Source: Gemmataceae bacterium
GTDB lineage: Bacteria; Planctomycetota; Planctomycetia; Gemmatales; Gemmataceae
Assembly (NCBI GenBank): GCA_009692065.1
Contig: SHZY01000024.1
Coordinates: forward strand, 1 to 51,001
Direction: 5' to 3'
DNA length: 51,001 nucleotides
Below the pieces are notes generated by a model that saw nothing but the letters and a program-made list of their open reading frames with translations, did no database searches and was not told where the DNA came from. Below, in pieces: positions 41,216-50,774 of this stretch (positions are counted from its first letter, which is position 1; each line of letters opens with the position of its first letter). The position numbers and the translations under genes are program-made.

Positions 41216-42514
41216 TCATTTGCCGCTGCTAAAGTATCCGGTCTTCTCCACGTAGCTGCCGTTGCCGCCGGGGGGAATGCGTTCCGAAGGCGAGCCGCCC
41301 GTCGCAAGTTCGAAGGCGATGGGGACCGGCTGCCGGCCAGGCCGTTCGACGGTCTGGCTCTTGTTATTGGCGTCGCCCCAGCGCCCCCAGGCGTCCCCGA
41401 GCGCGACCAGATCGAAGCGGGTGATGGCATCCTTCTGGCGGTCGTACTCGACGATGCCGTGCAGCGGCGTTTCGTACCCGAAGGCGAGCGGACCATTCGG
41501 CGTCGTCGCCTTGCTGACGTCGTAGCTGCTGCCCAGGTGCGCGAAACCCACTGCCCGCAGGCGCACCTTGCTCGCGCTGACCTCTTCAACGATCAGCGTC
41601 AACCGCGTGGCCTTGAGCTGCGACTTGCCCCAGCCAGCGCCTTCGCTGGTCAGACGCCGCGGCATCAGGTGGAAGATCGCCAGCCGCTCGACGACGACCT
41701 TGCTGACCTCGCGATTTTCCCCTTTCACGAACTTGCCCGCGATGAGGCCGCGCCACTCCGCCTCGGTGATCCACATGTAATCGGTGTTCGGCCCGAAGTA
41801 GTGATTCGTATCCGCGAAGGTCTTGGCGTTCCCCTTCCAGAGCGGGTAATCCTCGACCGTGACGTTGCGGTACGCCCCCTTCTCATCACGGGCCATGGCG
41901 CGCGTGTGTACCTTGAGGACCAGGCCGTTCCTGGGCGGTTCCGGCACGACCGACTCGCCCGCCTTCAGATCAGCGATGGCGCCGGGTTTGCGTTGCTCCT
42001 CGGGGAGTTTGCGAAACGCGTCCAGCACCTTCGCCGAGGGAAAGTGCCCCAGGTGCTTGCCGCCCGCCGACACGCAATCCATGTAGCCGCTGGAGGTGAC
42101 CCACTGGCAGCCGCAGCCGCGGAGGAACTCGCCTTCGGGATTTTTGGCCCGCAGCACCCAGGTCGGCACGGCGACGGCGACGAAGTGCTCGCGGATGAGA
42201 GCGATGTTGGCATCGGTCCAGTTGGAGGCCGACCGGCCCCCGCGCCCCGCCGTTCAGCAACCGGCCGCCGGCGCGCCGCCGCTGCCGGCCCAGACGAACA
42301 ACGGCCTGCCTTCCCGCGCCGCCTTCTGCCGCGCCTCCCAGATGTTGGGATACCAGTCGATCTCCATCCACCGCGCCTCGCCCCGCTGCGGCTTGATCAA
42401 CTGATGCAGCTTCTCGAACTGCTCCGTCGGCAGCGGCCCAGGCTCATCCCCCCGCACCACACCGGCGGCGAGAACGATGCTCACGCCCAGAACTGTCCTG
42501 ATGAGATGCTTCAT
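41216..42514 (-). CDS. probable selenoprotein, exported thioredoxin-fold protein with in-frame UGA
   Basis: Read through TGA at 42254-42256, this is a 432-residue protein. A signal peptide (MKHLIRTVLGVSIVLAAGVVRG) and a good ribosome site (AAAGGAAG) support the ATG at 42514. Then comes EARQKAAREGRPLFVWAGSGG, typical of a thioredoxin-fold strand before the active site, and PAAGC-UGA-TAGRGG with Sec as residue 87 right after Cys86. The same frame goes on without a break: NWTDANIALIREHFVAVAVPTW, the next helix and strand, then RGCGCQW, and YFGPNTDYMWITEAEW in a C-terminal part I do not recognise. Downstream of the UGA a stem-loop with loop GGUC is present (42224-42241). The product probably reduces or detects thiols outside the cytoplasmic membrane. 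If the UGA were a true stop only an 86-residue truncated protein would remain. Confidence 0.78.
42224..42241 (-). promoter_or_regulatory. bacterial SECIS-like stem-loop
   Basis: On the coding (minus) strand, 19 bases lie between the UGA and the loop. The stem GGGGGCC/GGCCUCC has 7 bp (one G-U pair) and the loop is GGUC. Bacterial SECIS elements are short hairpins just after UGA with G among the first loop bases; the E. coli fdhF element has GGUCU in its loop. This fits in position, size and loop sequence. SelB binding is inferred, not shown. Confidence 0.7.
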
Positions 42515-42630
42515 GGAATCTTCCTTTGTCTGCGCGTGGTGATCGTCGTATCGATGTTGGCCAATGCCACTCTATCCACACTCCGGCAAGATGCAACAGA
42601 ATCTGGTCGTGGTACAGCTTGTGAAAAAAT

Positions 42631-42709
42631 CTCACGCAAAGGCGCAAAGGCGCAAAGGAAGTCAAGAATCGATGCATTTCCCTGGGCTTTCTTTGCGCCT
42701 TTGCGTGAG
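42631..42709. repeat. inverted repeat of the 'cgcaaaggcgcaaagg' type
   Basis: The left arm, 42631-42658, has tandem GGCGCAAA units (CTCACGCAAAGGCGCAAAG...). The right arm, 42687-42709, is its reverse complement (CTTTGCGCCTTTGCGTGAG). The arms pair over about 20 bases. It lies in the 354-base divergent gap between the selenoprotein and the PQQ-propeller gene; I see no other gene or clear promoter in that gap (42515-42868). Confidence 0.8.
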
Positions 42710-42868
42710 TCGTGATTGATTTCGTCGCACCCTCGGCGCGAAAAGCGAAGATACGGCAAACTGTACTAATACCGAACCTGGATGGCGCTTGCGAAGGTGG
42801 CAAGGGTATGCGACAATCAGAAATCCTTTCGAGAGACCCCTCACGTTCTAGTCCGGGAGTAAATCGCC

Positions 42869-45800
42869 ATGATGCGTACTCTGCTCGGATCGGGATTTCT
42901 AGCAATCACCCTCGTGGGCCTGTTCGCTGATCGAGCCGACGGGCAAATCCGGCCGCCGCAACTCGTGCCAGACGGGAGGGCAGCCGGGTTCAGCTCCGTC
43001 AAGATCATCGAGGACTCCCGGGTGCGTCAAGTCATCAACGTCGGCCGCGATTGCATCCAGGACAAGGAATTCGGCCAGGCCGTCGAGGCGCTGCAAGCGA
43101 TCCTCAACGACAAGAAGGATTACTACGTCCAGGTCACCGAGAACGATGCCACGGGCAAGCCCACGGTGCCGCGCTGGACCAGCGCCAAGTTTGAAGCCAA
43201 CAACCTGATCGGCGCAATGCCGGCCAAGGGGTTGCAAGTCTACGAGGCGACGTACGGCGCGATCGCCAGGAAGCTGCTCGACGCCGCCAAGAAGAAGGAC
43301 GATGTCCACGAGTTTTTCGATGTGGCCCAGCGATTCCGGCATACCAAAGCCGGCGCGGAGGCGGCCGAGATCGTGACGAAGCGGCTCAAACACCTCACGG
43401 CCGTCGATCCCGGCAACCCGAACGATTGGCCCTCCTGGCGCGGCAACGTGACCAACACGGGGACGGCAAACGGCAGCCCGCCGCTGCTCGATAAGCCGTT
43501 GTGGAAGCGGCCCATTCTCATGGACAAGCTCCAAGGGGCCGCACCGGACAACGATCAAAAGGCACTGGAGCGTGTCAACGCCGCCATTAAACAAGTCGCT
43601 GACGTGAATCAGCCGGTGCTACCGGGTTTCTTTCCGATCGTCGCAAAGGACGTGGTGATTTACCGCAGCCACCGTGATATTCGCGCCGTCGCCGTCAAGA
43701 ACATCACCATCAAGTGGAGGGAAGGCGACCACAAACACAAGGCGGGAGAGATCGTCTGGAAATCGATGGACATGGATCGCGGCCTGTCGCTCCTCCTGGA
43801 CAAAAACGCCACCCTCGCCAAGATCGAGCAGTGGCTCGATGCTTACAATCAGGTCCCCGGACTCAATAGCTTGCTCTACGGCAACACGCTGCTCGGCACT
43901 TTGGTCGCCGATCAGAAGAACGTCTACGCGATCAACGACCTGGCCGTGCCGCCGCACCCGAATGTGTTCCATCAGCAGGCCACCTTCAATCCGCAGTTCG
44001 GCCCCGGCGAACTCAAGGCGAAGCTCGTGCAGAATCATCTGATCGCATTCGACCTGTTCTCGGGCAAGCTGATGTGGGAGCTGAACAGCAACGAAGGCAC
44101 GGAAGACCCCGACTTCAAGAACAGCCACTTCTTGAGCCTGCCGATCTCGGTCGGCGGCAAGTTGTATGTATTGAACGAAAAACTGATCAATCCCAACATT
44201 GGCGTCCCCAATCCATTCGGTGGCAAGCCCATTCCCTTCGGCGGCGAATCAGAATTGCGCCTGGTCTGCATCGACCCGACCAAAACGCGCGACGCCAGGC
44301 CGGACATCATTGCCATCCAGGTCATGGGCAACGTGCTACAGCATAACCGCTTCATCCAAGACATCGGCCGGCGCGTCAATGCCGTGCAGCTGGCGTTCAG
44401 CGATGGCGTCCTCGTCTGCCCGACCAACGCCGGCGAAGTCTTTGGCATCGACCTGATGACGCGCAGTCTGCTCTGGTCGTATCCCTACCGTGAGAACGCC
44501 CATCAGCCGGTCATGATTCCAGGGATGTTCAAACAACCGCAGCCCTTCCCGGTGCAGCCGGCCGCCGCGACCACGATTCTCACGAAGTGGAATTCGACAC
44601 CGCCCGCAATTCAAGACGGCAAAATCGTCTTCACCGCCCCGGATGCCGACTCGGTCCACTGCGTCAACTTGCGCGACGGCAAGCCGCTCTGGAAGCGGGG
44701 CCAGAAGAAGGGCGATGTCTACCTGGCCGGCGTCTTCGATGACCGGGTGCTGATCGTCGGCGAAACGACCATTCACGCTCACGACCTCAAGAACGGCAGC
44801 CAGCTCTGGTCGATCCCCACCGGCGACTTCCCGTCCGGCCAAGGCGCGGCCAGCAAAGGCATCTACCACCTGCCGCTCAGTAAGGGCGAAATCCTCGCCG
44901 TCGATATCGCGAAGGGCATCATCAAGGCGCGCAATCGCGGCCCCGCCGGCGCCGCCGCGCACGGCAATCTGGTCTTCTACGAAAACATGGTCCTGTCACA
45001 GACGCCGACCGAGTTGATCGCGTACCCACAGTTGAGCGCCCGGCTCAAAGATGCCAAGAAAGCTGCCGATGACGATCCCGATGACAACGCCAAGCTGACC
45101 GACTACGGCGATCTGGTCTTGAAGGACGGCCAGGTCGAACTCGCCGTCGCTGCGCTCATCAAGGTCCACGCCAGGAAGCCGGCCGATCCGCTGGGGCAAC
45201 GCGTCAAGGCACTCCTCTTCGAGAGACTCACCGACCTCATGCAAATCGACTTCGCCAAGGTCGGCAAGGATCAGATCGACGTTTGCAAAGATCTCTGCGT
45301 GGTGCCGAACGACGCGAAGGAGGAGCAGACGCGCAAGGCCAAGTTCCTCCGCCTGGTCGCCCAGGGGCGCGAGGCTGAGGGAAATCTTCTCGAAGCGTTC
45401 CAGGTGTACAAGGACTTCGCCGCCCTGTCCATCCATCGCGAGCTAGGCGGCATTGCGTCGGCCGACGATGCGAACCAGAAGATCCCTGTCAACATTTGGC
45501 TGTGCGGCCGTCTTTCCAGCATGATCGCCAAGGCCAAGCCCGATCAACGTGCGGCCCTGGAGGCGAAGATTGCCGAAGAATGGAAAGCGATCGAAGCGAA
45601 GAAGGACAGCGACGTGATCCGGACCTTCGGCGGCATGTTCGATGCGTCGGTGCGCATTGGCCGCGACGCCCGCCTTCGGCTCGCCGAGATGATCGTTGAG
45701 AAGAACCAAAGCTTGGCCTTCCTGGAGGCCGAGCTGCTCTTGATTCAAGTTCTGGAAAGCGGCCACCGGGCGGAGCCGCAGACCGGCGGGCGAGCGCTGG

Positions 45801-47563
45801 CCATCCTTGCACAGCTCGAGGAAAAACGCGGGACCATCGATTCGATGCATCAGGCTGCCGCATATTACCGAGAGCTGGCGCGCGATTTCGCCAAGGACCC
45901 GGTGCGCGGCGCCAAGACCGGTGCCGATCTCCTCAACGAACTGGCGCTTGACAAGCGTTTCCTGCCGTTCATGGTGGAGCCAGCCAATCCCTTCGCTGCG
46001 GGCAAGTTTGCCGCGTGCGATATTGGCTTCGGCGTTTTCCCGATTGGAATCACTGGCTTCACGCTGTCACCGCACGGCGAGCCGACGCAGCTCGCCAAGA
46101 GTTATCGGCTCACCCTCGATCCAAGCGACACGACTAATCCGAAGATGCGGCTGCGCGACCGTTCGACCGGCCAGGACCGCTGGCAGGCCCCCGTGGGTTT
46201 TGTGCCGATGAATCAGCAAATATTCTTCAATCTGTATCAGCAGGCGAACATCAACAGGCCGCATACTCCGAACGCACCCTTCCGCTTCTATCACGCGAAG
46301 GGCAATCTGATCGTGTGCTAGGTCGGCGTCATGGTCTATGGCCTGGACGCCGACAGCGGCAAGAAGCTGTGGCAGATGCAGACCGTCGAGAACATCCCCA
46401 ACAACGGCCTGATCAGCCTTCAGCAGGTGATCAACAATGCAGAAGGCAACCCGGAATTCGTGTACTGGGATCAGCGAACCAATATTCGATTCCGCGTGGC
46501 CCTGGGACGAATCGGCGCGGTGCAGGCGTCCTACGTCGCCATCCTCGGGCACAAGGGGCTGAGCGTCGTCGATCCACTCCGCGGCACGGTTCTATGGAAG
46601 AAGGCGGACGTCGCCATCAACTCGCACGTCTTCGGCGACGCGCAACATGTGTTTGTGGTCGAGGCAAACGACGCCGGCGGCTTCGGCGCGGGACGGGCCT
46701 TGCGCGCCAGCGACGGCGAGCCGATCAACGTGCCTGATTTCAGCAGCATCTACCAGGCACGCATCCGCGCGGCGGGCCGGCAGATCCTGGCCGCGCAGAC
46801 TGCTCAAGCGAAGCTCACAATTCGACTTTACGATATCCTCACGGGCAAGGACGTCTGGTCCAAGCAATTCGCCGCGGGCACCCAGATTCTGAATACCGAG
46901 GACCGCAACATCGCCGGAGTAATAGAGCCGAACGGGATGCTCACCGTTCTCGCTGCCGACACCGGCAAGGTGCTTGTCACGAGGAACTTGGTGAAAGCGC
47001 GTATCACCCCGGCGGATATCAAGGGTGTGCGCGACCCGCTGCTCCTTCAAGATAGCGAACGCTTCTACGTGGCCCTCAACCAGCCGATTGACCCCAACAA
47101 GGTCGCCGGCGGAGAGATCCACAACAACTTCAGCAACGGCACGCGCTGTCTTCGCGTCAACGGCTGGTTCGCCGCCCTCCACCGCCACGACGGAAAAAGG
47201 AAGTTCGCTGGGGGTGAGGTTGCCTGGAAAAAAGGCGACCTGGCCTGGCACAGCCATCTGCCCGTGCACAACCAGATGATCGTGCTGGAGCAATTCGAGC
47301 AAGCGCCGATCGTCATCTTCAGTGCCCGCTACAACGAAATGCTGAAAAACGGTGGCAACCGCTGGGTTTCGGTCACCCAGAGTCTGCAAAAGTCCAACGG
47401 CAAGATGGTCTACGACTCCGGGCCACGCGGCATCAATGGCTTCTCGCCCATGTTCAGCGCGTTTCATCTGGACCCAAGAACGCGCACGCTCAACCTCCTC
47501 GGCTTCTCGGGCTCCGTCCAGCATTACATCGACGACGGCAAAGGCCCGCCGGCGCTGCCGTAG
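42869..47563 (+). pseudogene. exported PQQ-type beta-propeller protein, interrupted by an in-frame TAG
   Basis: 1564 sense positions if read through TAG at 46319-46321. A signal peptide MMRTLLGSGFLAITLVGLF, then helical TPR-like sequence (AVEALQAILNDKKDYYV), then DWPSWRGNVTNTG. PQQ-propeller repeats follow: LIAFDLFSGKLMWELNS, VFGIDLMTRSLLWSYPY, VHCVNLRDGKPLWKRG and IHAHDLKNGSQLW, then helices (e.g. KAKPDQRAALEAKIAEEWKAI), and after the stop MVYGLDADSGKKLW, LSVVDPLRGTVLW and IRLYDILTGKDVW. Codons on both sides of the stop are in one frame: LIVC-stop-VGVMVYGLD. A CAG-to-TAG change explains it. The start ATG at 42869 follows GGGAG. Probably a large periplasmic protein of unknown ligand; alone, the first part (1150 residues) lacks its last propeller blades. 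Confidence 0.8.
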
Positions 47564-47576
47564 CACTTACCTATTT

Positions 47577-47627
47577 AGCCCGCCGTTTACGGCGGGTTCG
47601 CAGCCTACCCGCCGTAAACGGCGGGCT
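47577..47627. repeat. TAGCCCGCCGTTTACGGCGGG repeat, full copy 2
   Basis: 21-bp perfect arms at 47577-47597 and 47607-47627 around a spacer of TCGCAGCCT. The outer T of the family is present on the left (47576). It lies 13 bases after the stop of the PQQ gene and may end its transcript. Confidence 0.9.
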
Positions 47628-47743
47628 CTATAGGGGCGATTGCGAATGATTGCCGGTTAAGGATTGCGATCCGCCCGCCGATGGTGTACATTACCATACA
47701 TCGGCAACGTCCCGTACATTCCCGCCGCGCCGAGGTTTCGACC

Positions 47744-49156
47744 ATGCTGACCATTCCCGGACCGCAATCGCACGCTGATGGCCGCCTGTCGCGCCGTAGC
47801 TGGCTGAAGATCGGCGGCCTCGCGCTGGGCGGGCTGGCGCTGCCGGAGATCTTGCGGGCACAAGCGGCGAACGGCGGAAGCACGTCGGCGAAGGGCATCA
47901 TCATGGTGCTGTTGCCCGGCGGGCCGACCCATCTCGACACGCTCGATCTGAAGCCCGACGCGCCGACGGAGATCCGCGGCGAGTTTCGACCGATCGCCAC
48001 CAACGTGCCGGGCATCGACATCTGCGAACACATGCCCCGGCTCGCCGGCATGGCGGACAAGCTGGCGATCATTCGCTCGCTGGTCGGTTTCCGCGACGAT
48101 CACAACACGCACTGGTGCACCACGGGCTGGGAGTCGCATCCGCCGATGGATGCCTCGCCGATCGTGCCGGGCTTTCCGCCGGGCGATTGGCCCTCGATGG
48201 GCTCGGTGCTGTCGCGAGCTTTAGGCGCGCGTGTGGCCGGGGTGCCGCCGTGCGTCGATCTGACTCCGGTGGACGCCGACGCCCGCTTCATTCTGCGCAC
48301 GCCGCCGGGACAGCCCGGCTACCTGGGAGTGGCCCACGCGGGCTTTGAAGCCCAGGCCGTCGATCGCCGCAACATCATGCTTGACGGCGTGGACTTGAGC
48401 CGTCTCGCCGACCGCCGGGCCATGCTCGCCAGCTTCGATGGTTATCGCCGCGAGCTTGATGCGCGCGGCGCCGCCGCCGGCATCGATCTGTATCAGCAGC
48501 AGGCGATTGAAGTGCTCACCTCCTCGCGATTGGCGAATGCGCTCGATTTGAGCCGGGAGGATGGCCGCGTCCGCAGCCGTTATGGTCTCGATCGCGCCTA
48601 TCCCGACGAGCGTAGCGGCAAGACGCACCTCGATCAGTTCCTCTTGGCCCGGCGCGTGATCGAAGCCGGCGCCCGCTGCGTCACCCTCGCCTTCAGTCGC
48701 TGGCCGTTTGGTCGAGTGCTGCGCGGCGACCATAACTGGGATTGGCACCGCGATCTCTTCCCGGAGGCGCGCGACACGCTGCCGCTCCTGGACCTTGGCT
48801 TGGCAGCCATGATCGAGGATCTTGACCAGCGCGACATGCTCAAGGACGTCGCCGTCGTCGTCTGGGGCGAGTTCGGCCGCACGCCGCGAATCAACGCCAA
48901 CGGCGGCCGCGACCATTGGCCACGCGTTTGCAGCGCCCTGGTCGCCGGCGGCGGCATGCGCTGCGGCCAGGTCATCGGCTCCACCAGCCGCTGGGCCGAG
49001 GAGCCACGCACCAGGCCCGTCCATTTCCGCGAAGTCTTTGCCTCGCTCTATCAACGGCTGGGCATCGATGTCGCGACTACGCAATTCAACGACCTCGCGG
49101 GCCGCCCGCAATACCTCCTCGGCGATCATCGGCCCATGCCCGAATTGATCGGCTAG
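47744..49156 (+). CDS. DUF1501 protein, Tat-exported
   Basis: A 470-residue protein. The Tat signal SRRSWLKIGGLALGGLALPEILRAQA starts at residue 16. The DUF1501 core begins IIMVLLPGGPTHLDTLDLKPDAP, then GIDICEHMPRLAGMADKLAIIRSL, HNTHWCTTGW, GVPPCVDLTP and at the end VVVWGEFGRTPRINANGGRDHWP and SALVAGGGMRCGQVIGSTS. The fold is alkaline-phosphatase/sulfatase-like, with retained Asp/His positions. In planctomycetes such genes are numerous; a common partner, the DUF1549/DUF1553 cytochrome-like protein, is not adjacent here. The ATG at 47744 is chosen because the Tat motif then sits at the normal distance; codons upstream to 47681 look random. Confidence 0.88.
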   Translation: MLTIPGPQSHADGRLSRRSWLKIGGLALGGLALPEILRAQAANGGSTSAKGIIMVLLPGGPTHLDTLDLKPDAPTEIRGEFRPIATNVPGIDICEHMPRLAGMADKLAIIRSLVGFRDDHNTHWCTTGWESHPPMDASPIVPGFPPGDWPSMGSVLSRALGARVAGVPPCVDLTPVDADARFILRTPPGQPGYLGVAHAGFEAQAVDRRNIMLDGVDLSRLADRRAMLASFDGYRRELDARGAAAGIDLYQQQAIEVLTSSRLANALDLSREDGRVRSRYGLDRAYPDERSGKTHLDQFLLARRVIEAGARCVTLAFSRWPFGRVLRGDHNWDWHRDLFPEARDTLPLLDLGLAAMIEDLDQRDMLKDVAVVVWGEFGRTPRINANGGRDHWPRVCSALVAGGGMRCGQVIGSTSRWAEEPRTRPVHFREVFASLYQRLGIDVATTQFNDLAGRPQYLLGDHRPMPELIG

Positions 49157-49194
49157 GCCCAGTCTAATCCGAAATATTCTGCAAAGAAAACTTG

Positions 49195-49313
49195 AGGCAC
49201 AGAGGACACAGAGAAAAGACCTGATAGGTCAAATACCCGATGTGCCTGCTCTTGGGATCGAGTAATTGCCGCAATTCCTACTCCCCCTTGGTTTTCTCTG
49301 TGTCTCTGTGGTT
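49195..49313. repeat. inverted repeat of the 'ggcacagaggacacagag' type
   Basis: AGGCACAGAGGACACAGAGAA near 49195-49215 pairs with TTTTCTCTGTGTCTCTGTGG near 49292-49313, with a few mismatches and about 75 unpaired bases between. Arm units are ACACAGAG-like. It lies between DUF1501 and the next Tat gene on the same strand. Confidence 0.65.
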
Positions 49314-49345
49314 AAAAAATTGGCCTAAACCTGAGGACGAAACAG

Positions 49346-50590
49346 ATGACTCTGATAACCCGCCGCGACTTCGGTTTGCAAGCCGGCGCATTGCTCGCCG
49401 GCGCCGGCCTCGTCAGCGCTGCCCAGCCTGCGAAACGCGAACGGCTCCCCGTCGCCGCCATCGTCACTGAGTATCGCCGCAACTCGCACGCCGACGTGAT
49501 CGTCGGCAAGATTCTCGAAGGCTTCAACCAAGACGGCGGCGCGGGGCCGGCGCTGCGGCTGGCGGCCCTCTACACCGATCAACTCCCCAAGGGCGACTTG
49601 AGCCGCGACCTCGCCAAGAAGCACAACTTCCGCATCGCCCGCACCATCGAGGAAGCCATCACGCTCGGCGGCGACAAGGTGGCGGTCGCCGGGGTCATCA
49701 GCATCGGCGAGCATGGCGACTATCCCTACACCAAGGACACCCGGCAGCACATGTACCCGCGCCGGCGTTTCTTCGATGCCATCGTCGAGACGTTTCGCAA
49801 GTGCAAGCGCGTCGTCCCCGTCTTCAGCGACAAGCATCTGGCTTACAACTGGCGCGATGCCAAGCACATGTTCGACACCGCCCGCGACATGAGCATCCCG
49901 TTCCTGGCCGGCTCCTCGCTGCCGGTGGCGTGGCGAGCCCCGGCGTTGACGTTGCCGCAAGGATGCACGTTGACCGGGGCCATCGCGCTCGGCTACGGCG
50001 GCATGGAATCGTACGGTTTTCACGCCCTGGAAACATTGCAGTGCATGGTGGAACGTCGCCGCGGCGGCGAGACTGGCGTGGCCTCGGTGCAAGCGGTAAC
50101 CGGCGACGCCATCGCCGCCGCGCTGAAAGACCGCCGCTGGTCGCGCGAGCTTCTCGACGCCGCCGCCGCCACCACGCCGATGCCAGCCAAGGGCCGACCG
50201 AAAGAGCTGCACAAGAACGCGACGTTCTTTCTGATCGAGTATCGCGATGGCCTCAAGGCCGCCGTCGCCATGAGCACCGGCCTGGCCAATCAGTTCGCCT
50301 TCGCCGGCGAGATCAAGGGAGACGCTCGCCCGTCCGCCACCTGGTTCCGCCTCCAGGAGGGACGGCCTTACGGACATTTCGAACACCTCTTGCGCGCCAT
50401 CGAGGAAACCATCCACACCGGCAAACCGGTCTATCCGGTCGCCCGCACCCTGCTCACCACGGGGGCTCTCGATGCCCTCATGCACAGCGCCGCCGACCGC
50501 AACCGCCTCATCAAAACGCCTGAGTTGGCTGTCCGCTACACGCCGACTGATTGGGCGTTTGCGCGCGGGGTGCCGGCGGGAGAGAAGTAG
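49346..50590 (+). CDS. Tat-exported protein of unknown function
   Basis: A 414-residue protein. The Tat signal ITRRDFGLQAGALLAGAGLVSA begins at residue 4. The mature part starts ERLPVAAIVTEYRRNSHADVIVGKILEGF and contains VAVAGVISIGEHGDYPY, KRVVPVFSDKHLAYNW, IPFLAGSSLPVAWRAP and FFLIEYRDGLKAAVAMSTGL. These read like a Rossmann-type N-terminal half, as in exported Gfo/Idh-like proteins, though I see no clear GxGxxG motif. GAGGA precedes the ATG. It lies 189 bases after the DUF1501 gene on the same strand, separated by an inverted repeat. I do not know its substrate. Confidence 0.7.
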   Translation: MTLITRRDFGLQAGALLAGAGLVSAAQPAKRERLPVAAIVTEYRRNSHADVIVGKILEGFNQDGGAGPALRLAALYTDQLPKGDLSRDLAKKHNFRIARTIEEAITLGGDKVAVAGVISIGEHGDYPYTKDTRQHMYPRRRFFDAIVETFRKCKRVVPVFSDKHLAYNWRDAKHMFDTARDMSIPFLAGSSLPVAWRAPALTLPQGCTLTGAIALGYGGMESYGFHALETLQCMVERRRGGETGVASVQAVTGDAIAAALKDRRWSRELLDAAAATTPMPAKGRPKELHKNATFFLIEYRDGLKAAVAMSTGLANQFAFAGEIKGDARPSATWFRLQEGRPYGHFEHLLRAIEETIHTGKPVYPVARTLLTTGALDALMHSAADRNRLIKTPELAVRYTPTDWAFARGVPAGEK

Positions 50591-50675
50591 CCTCTCACCC
50601 CGCCCCGTTTTCCGCCCGCGCCCCTTTCCATAACGTAGCCCTATCCGACCGTCGGCCACATTGGGATACTCACCC

Positions 50676-50774
50676 ATGCCCATCTCCTGGAACGAAATCC
50701 GCCACAACGCCGTCGCCTTCTCGAAGGACTGGGCGGGCGTCGCGCGCGAAGAAGCCGAGGCCAAGTCGTTCTGG
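50676..50774 (+). pseudogene. 5' end of a class I SAM-dependent DNA methyltransferase (MmeI-like) gene, truncated by an IS
   Basis: The ATG at 50676 opens MPISWNEIRHNAVAFSKDW and continues AGVAREEAEAKSFW. I recognise this as the start of MmeI/YeeA-like single-chain restriction-modification proteins, where SFW is followed by a (D/E)FF segment. Here TAG follows directly and the sequence then matches an IS end, so only 33 codons remain. The rest, if present, lies beyond the element to the right. Identity rests on a short but characteristic N-terminus. Confidence 0.6.

Noticed and set aside
46319..46321. TAG as a possible pyrrolysine codon
   Set aside because: No pyl genes are visible, the codon lies in a propeller blade rather than a catalytic site, and a CAG-to-TAG change explains it.
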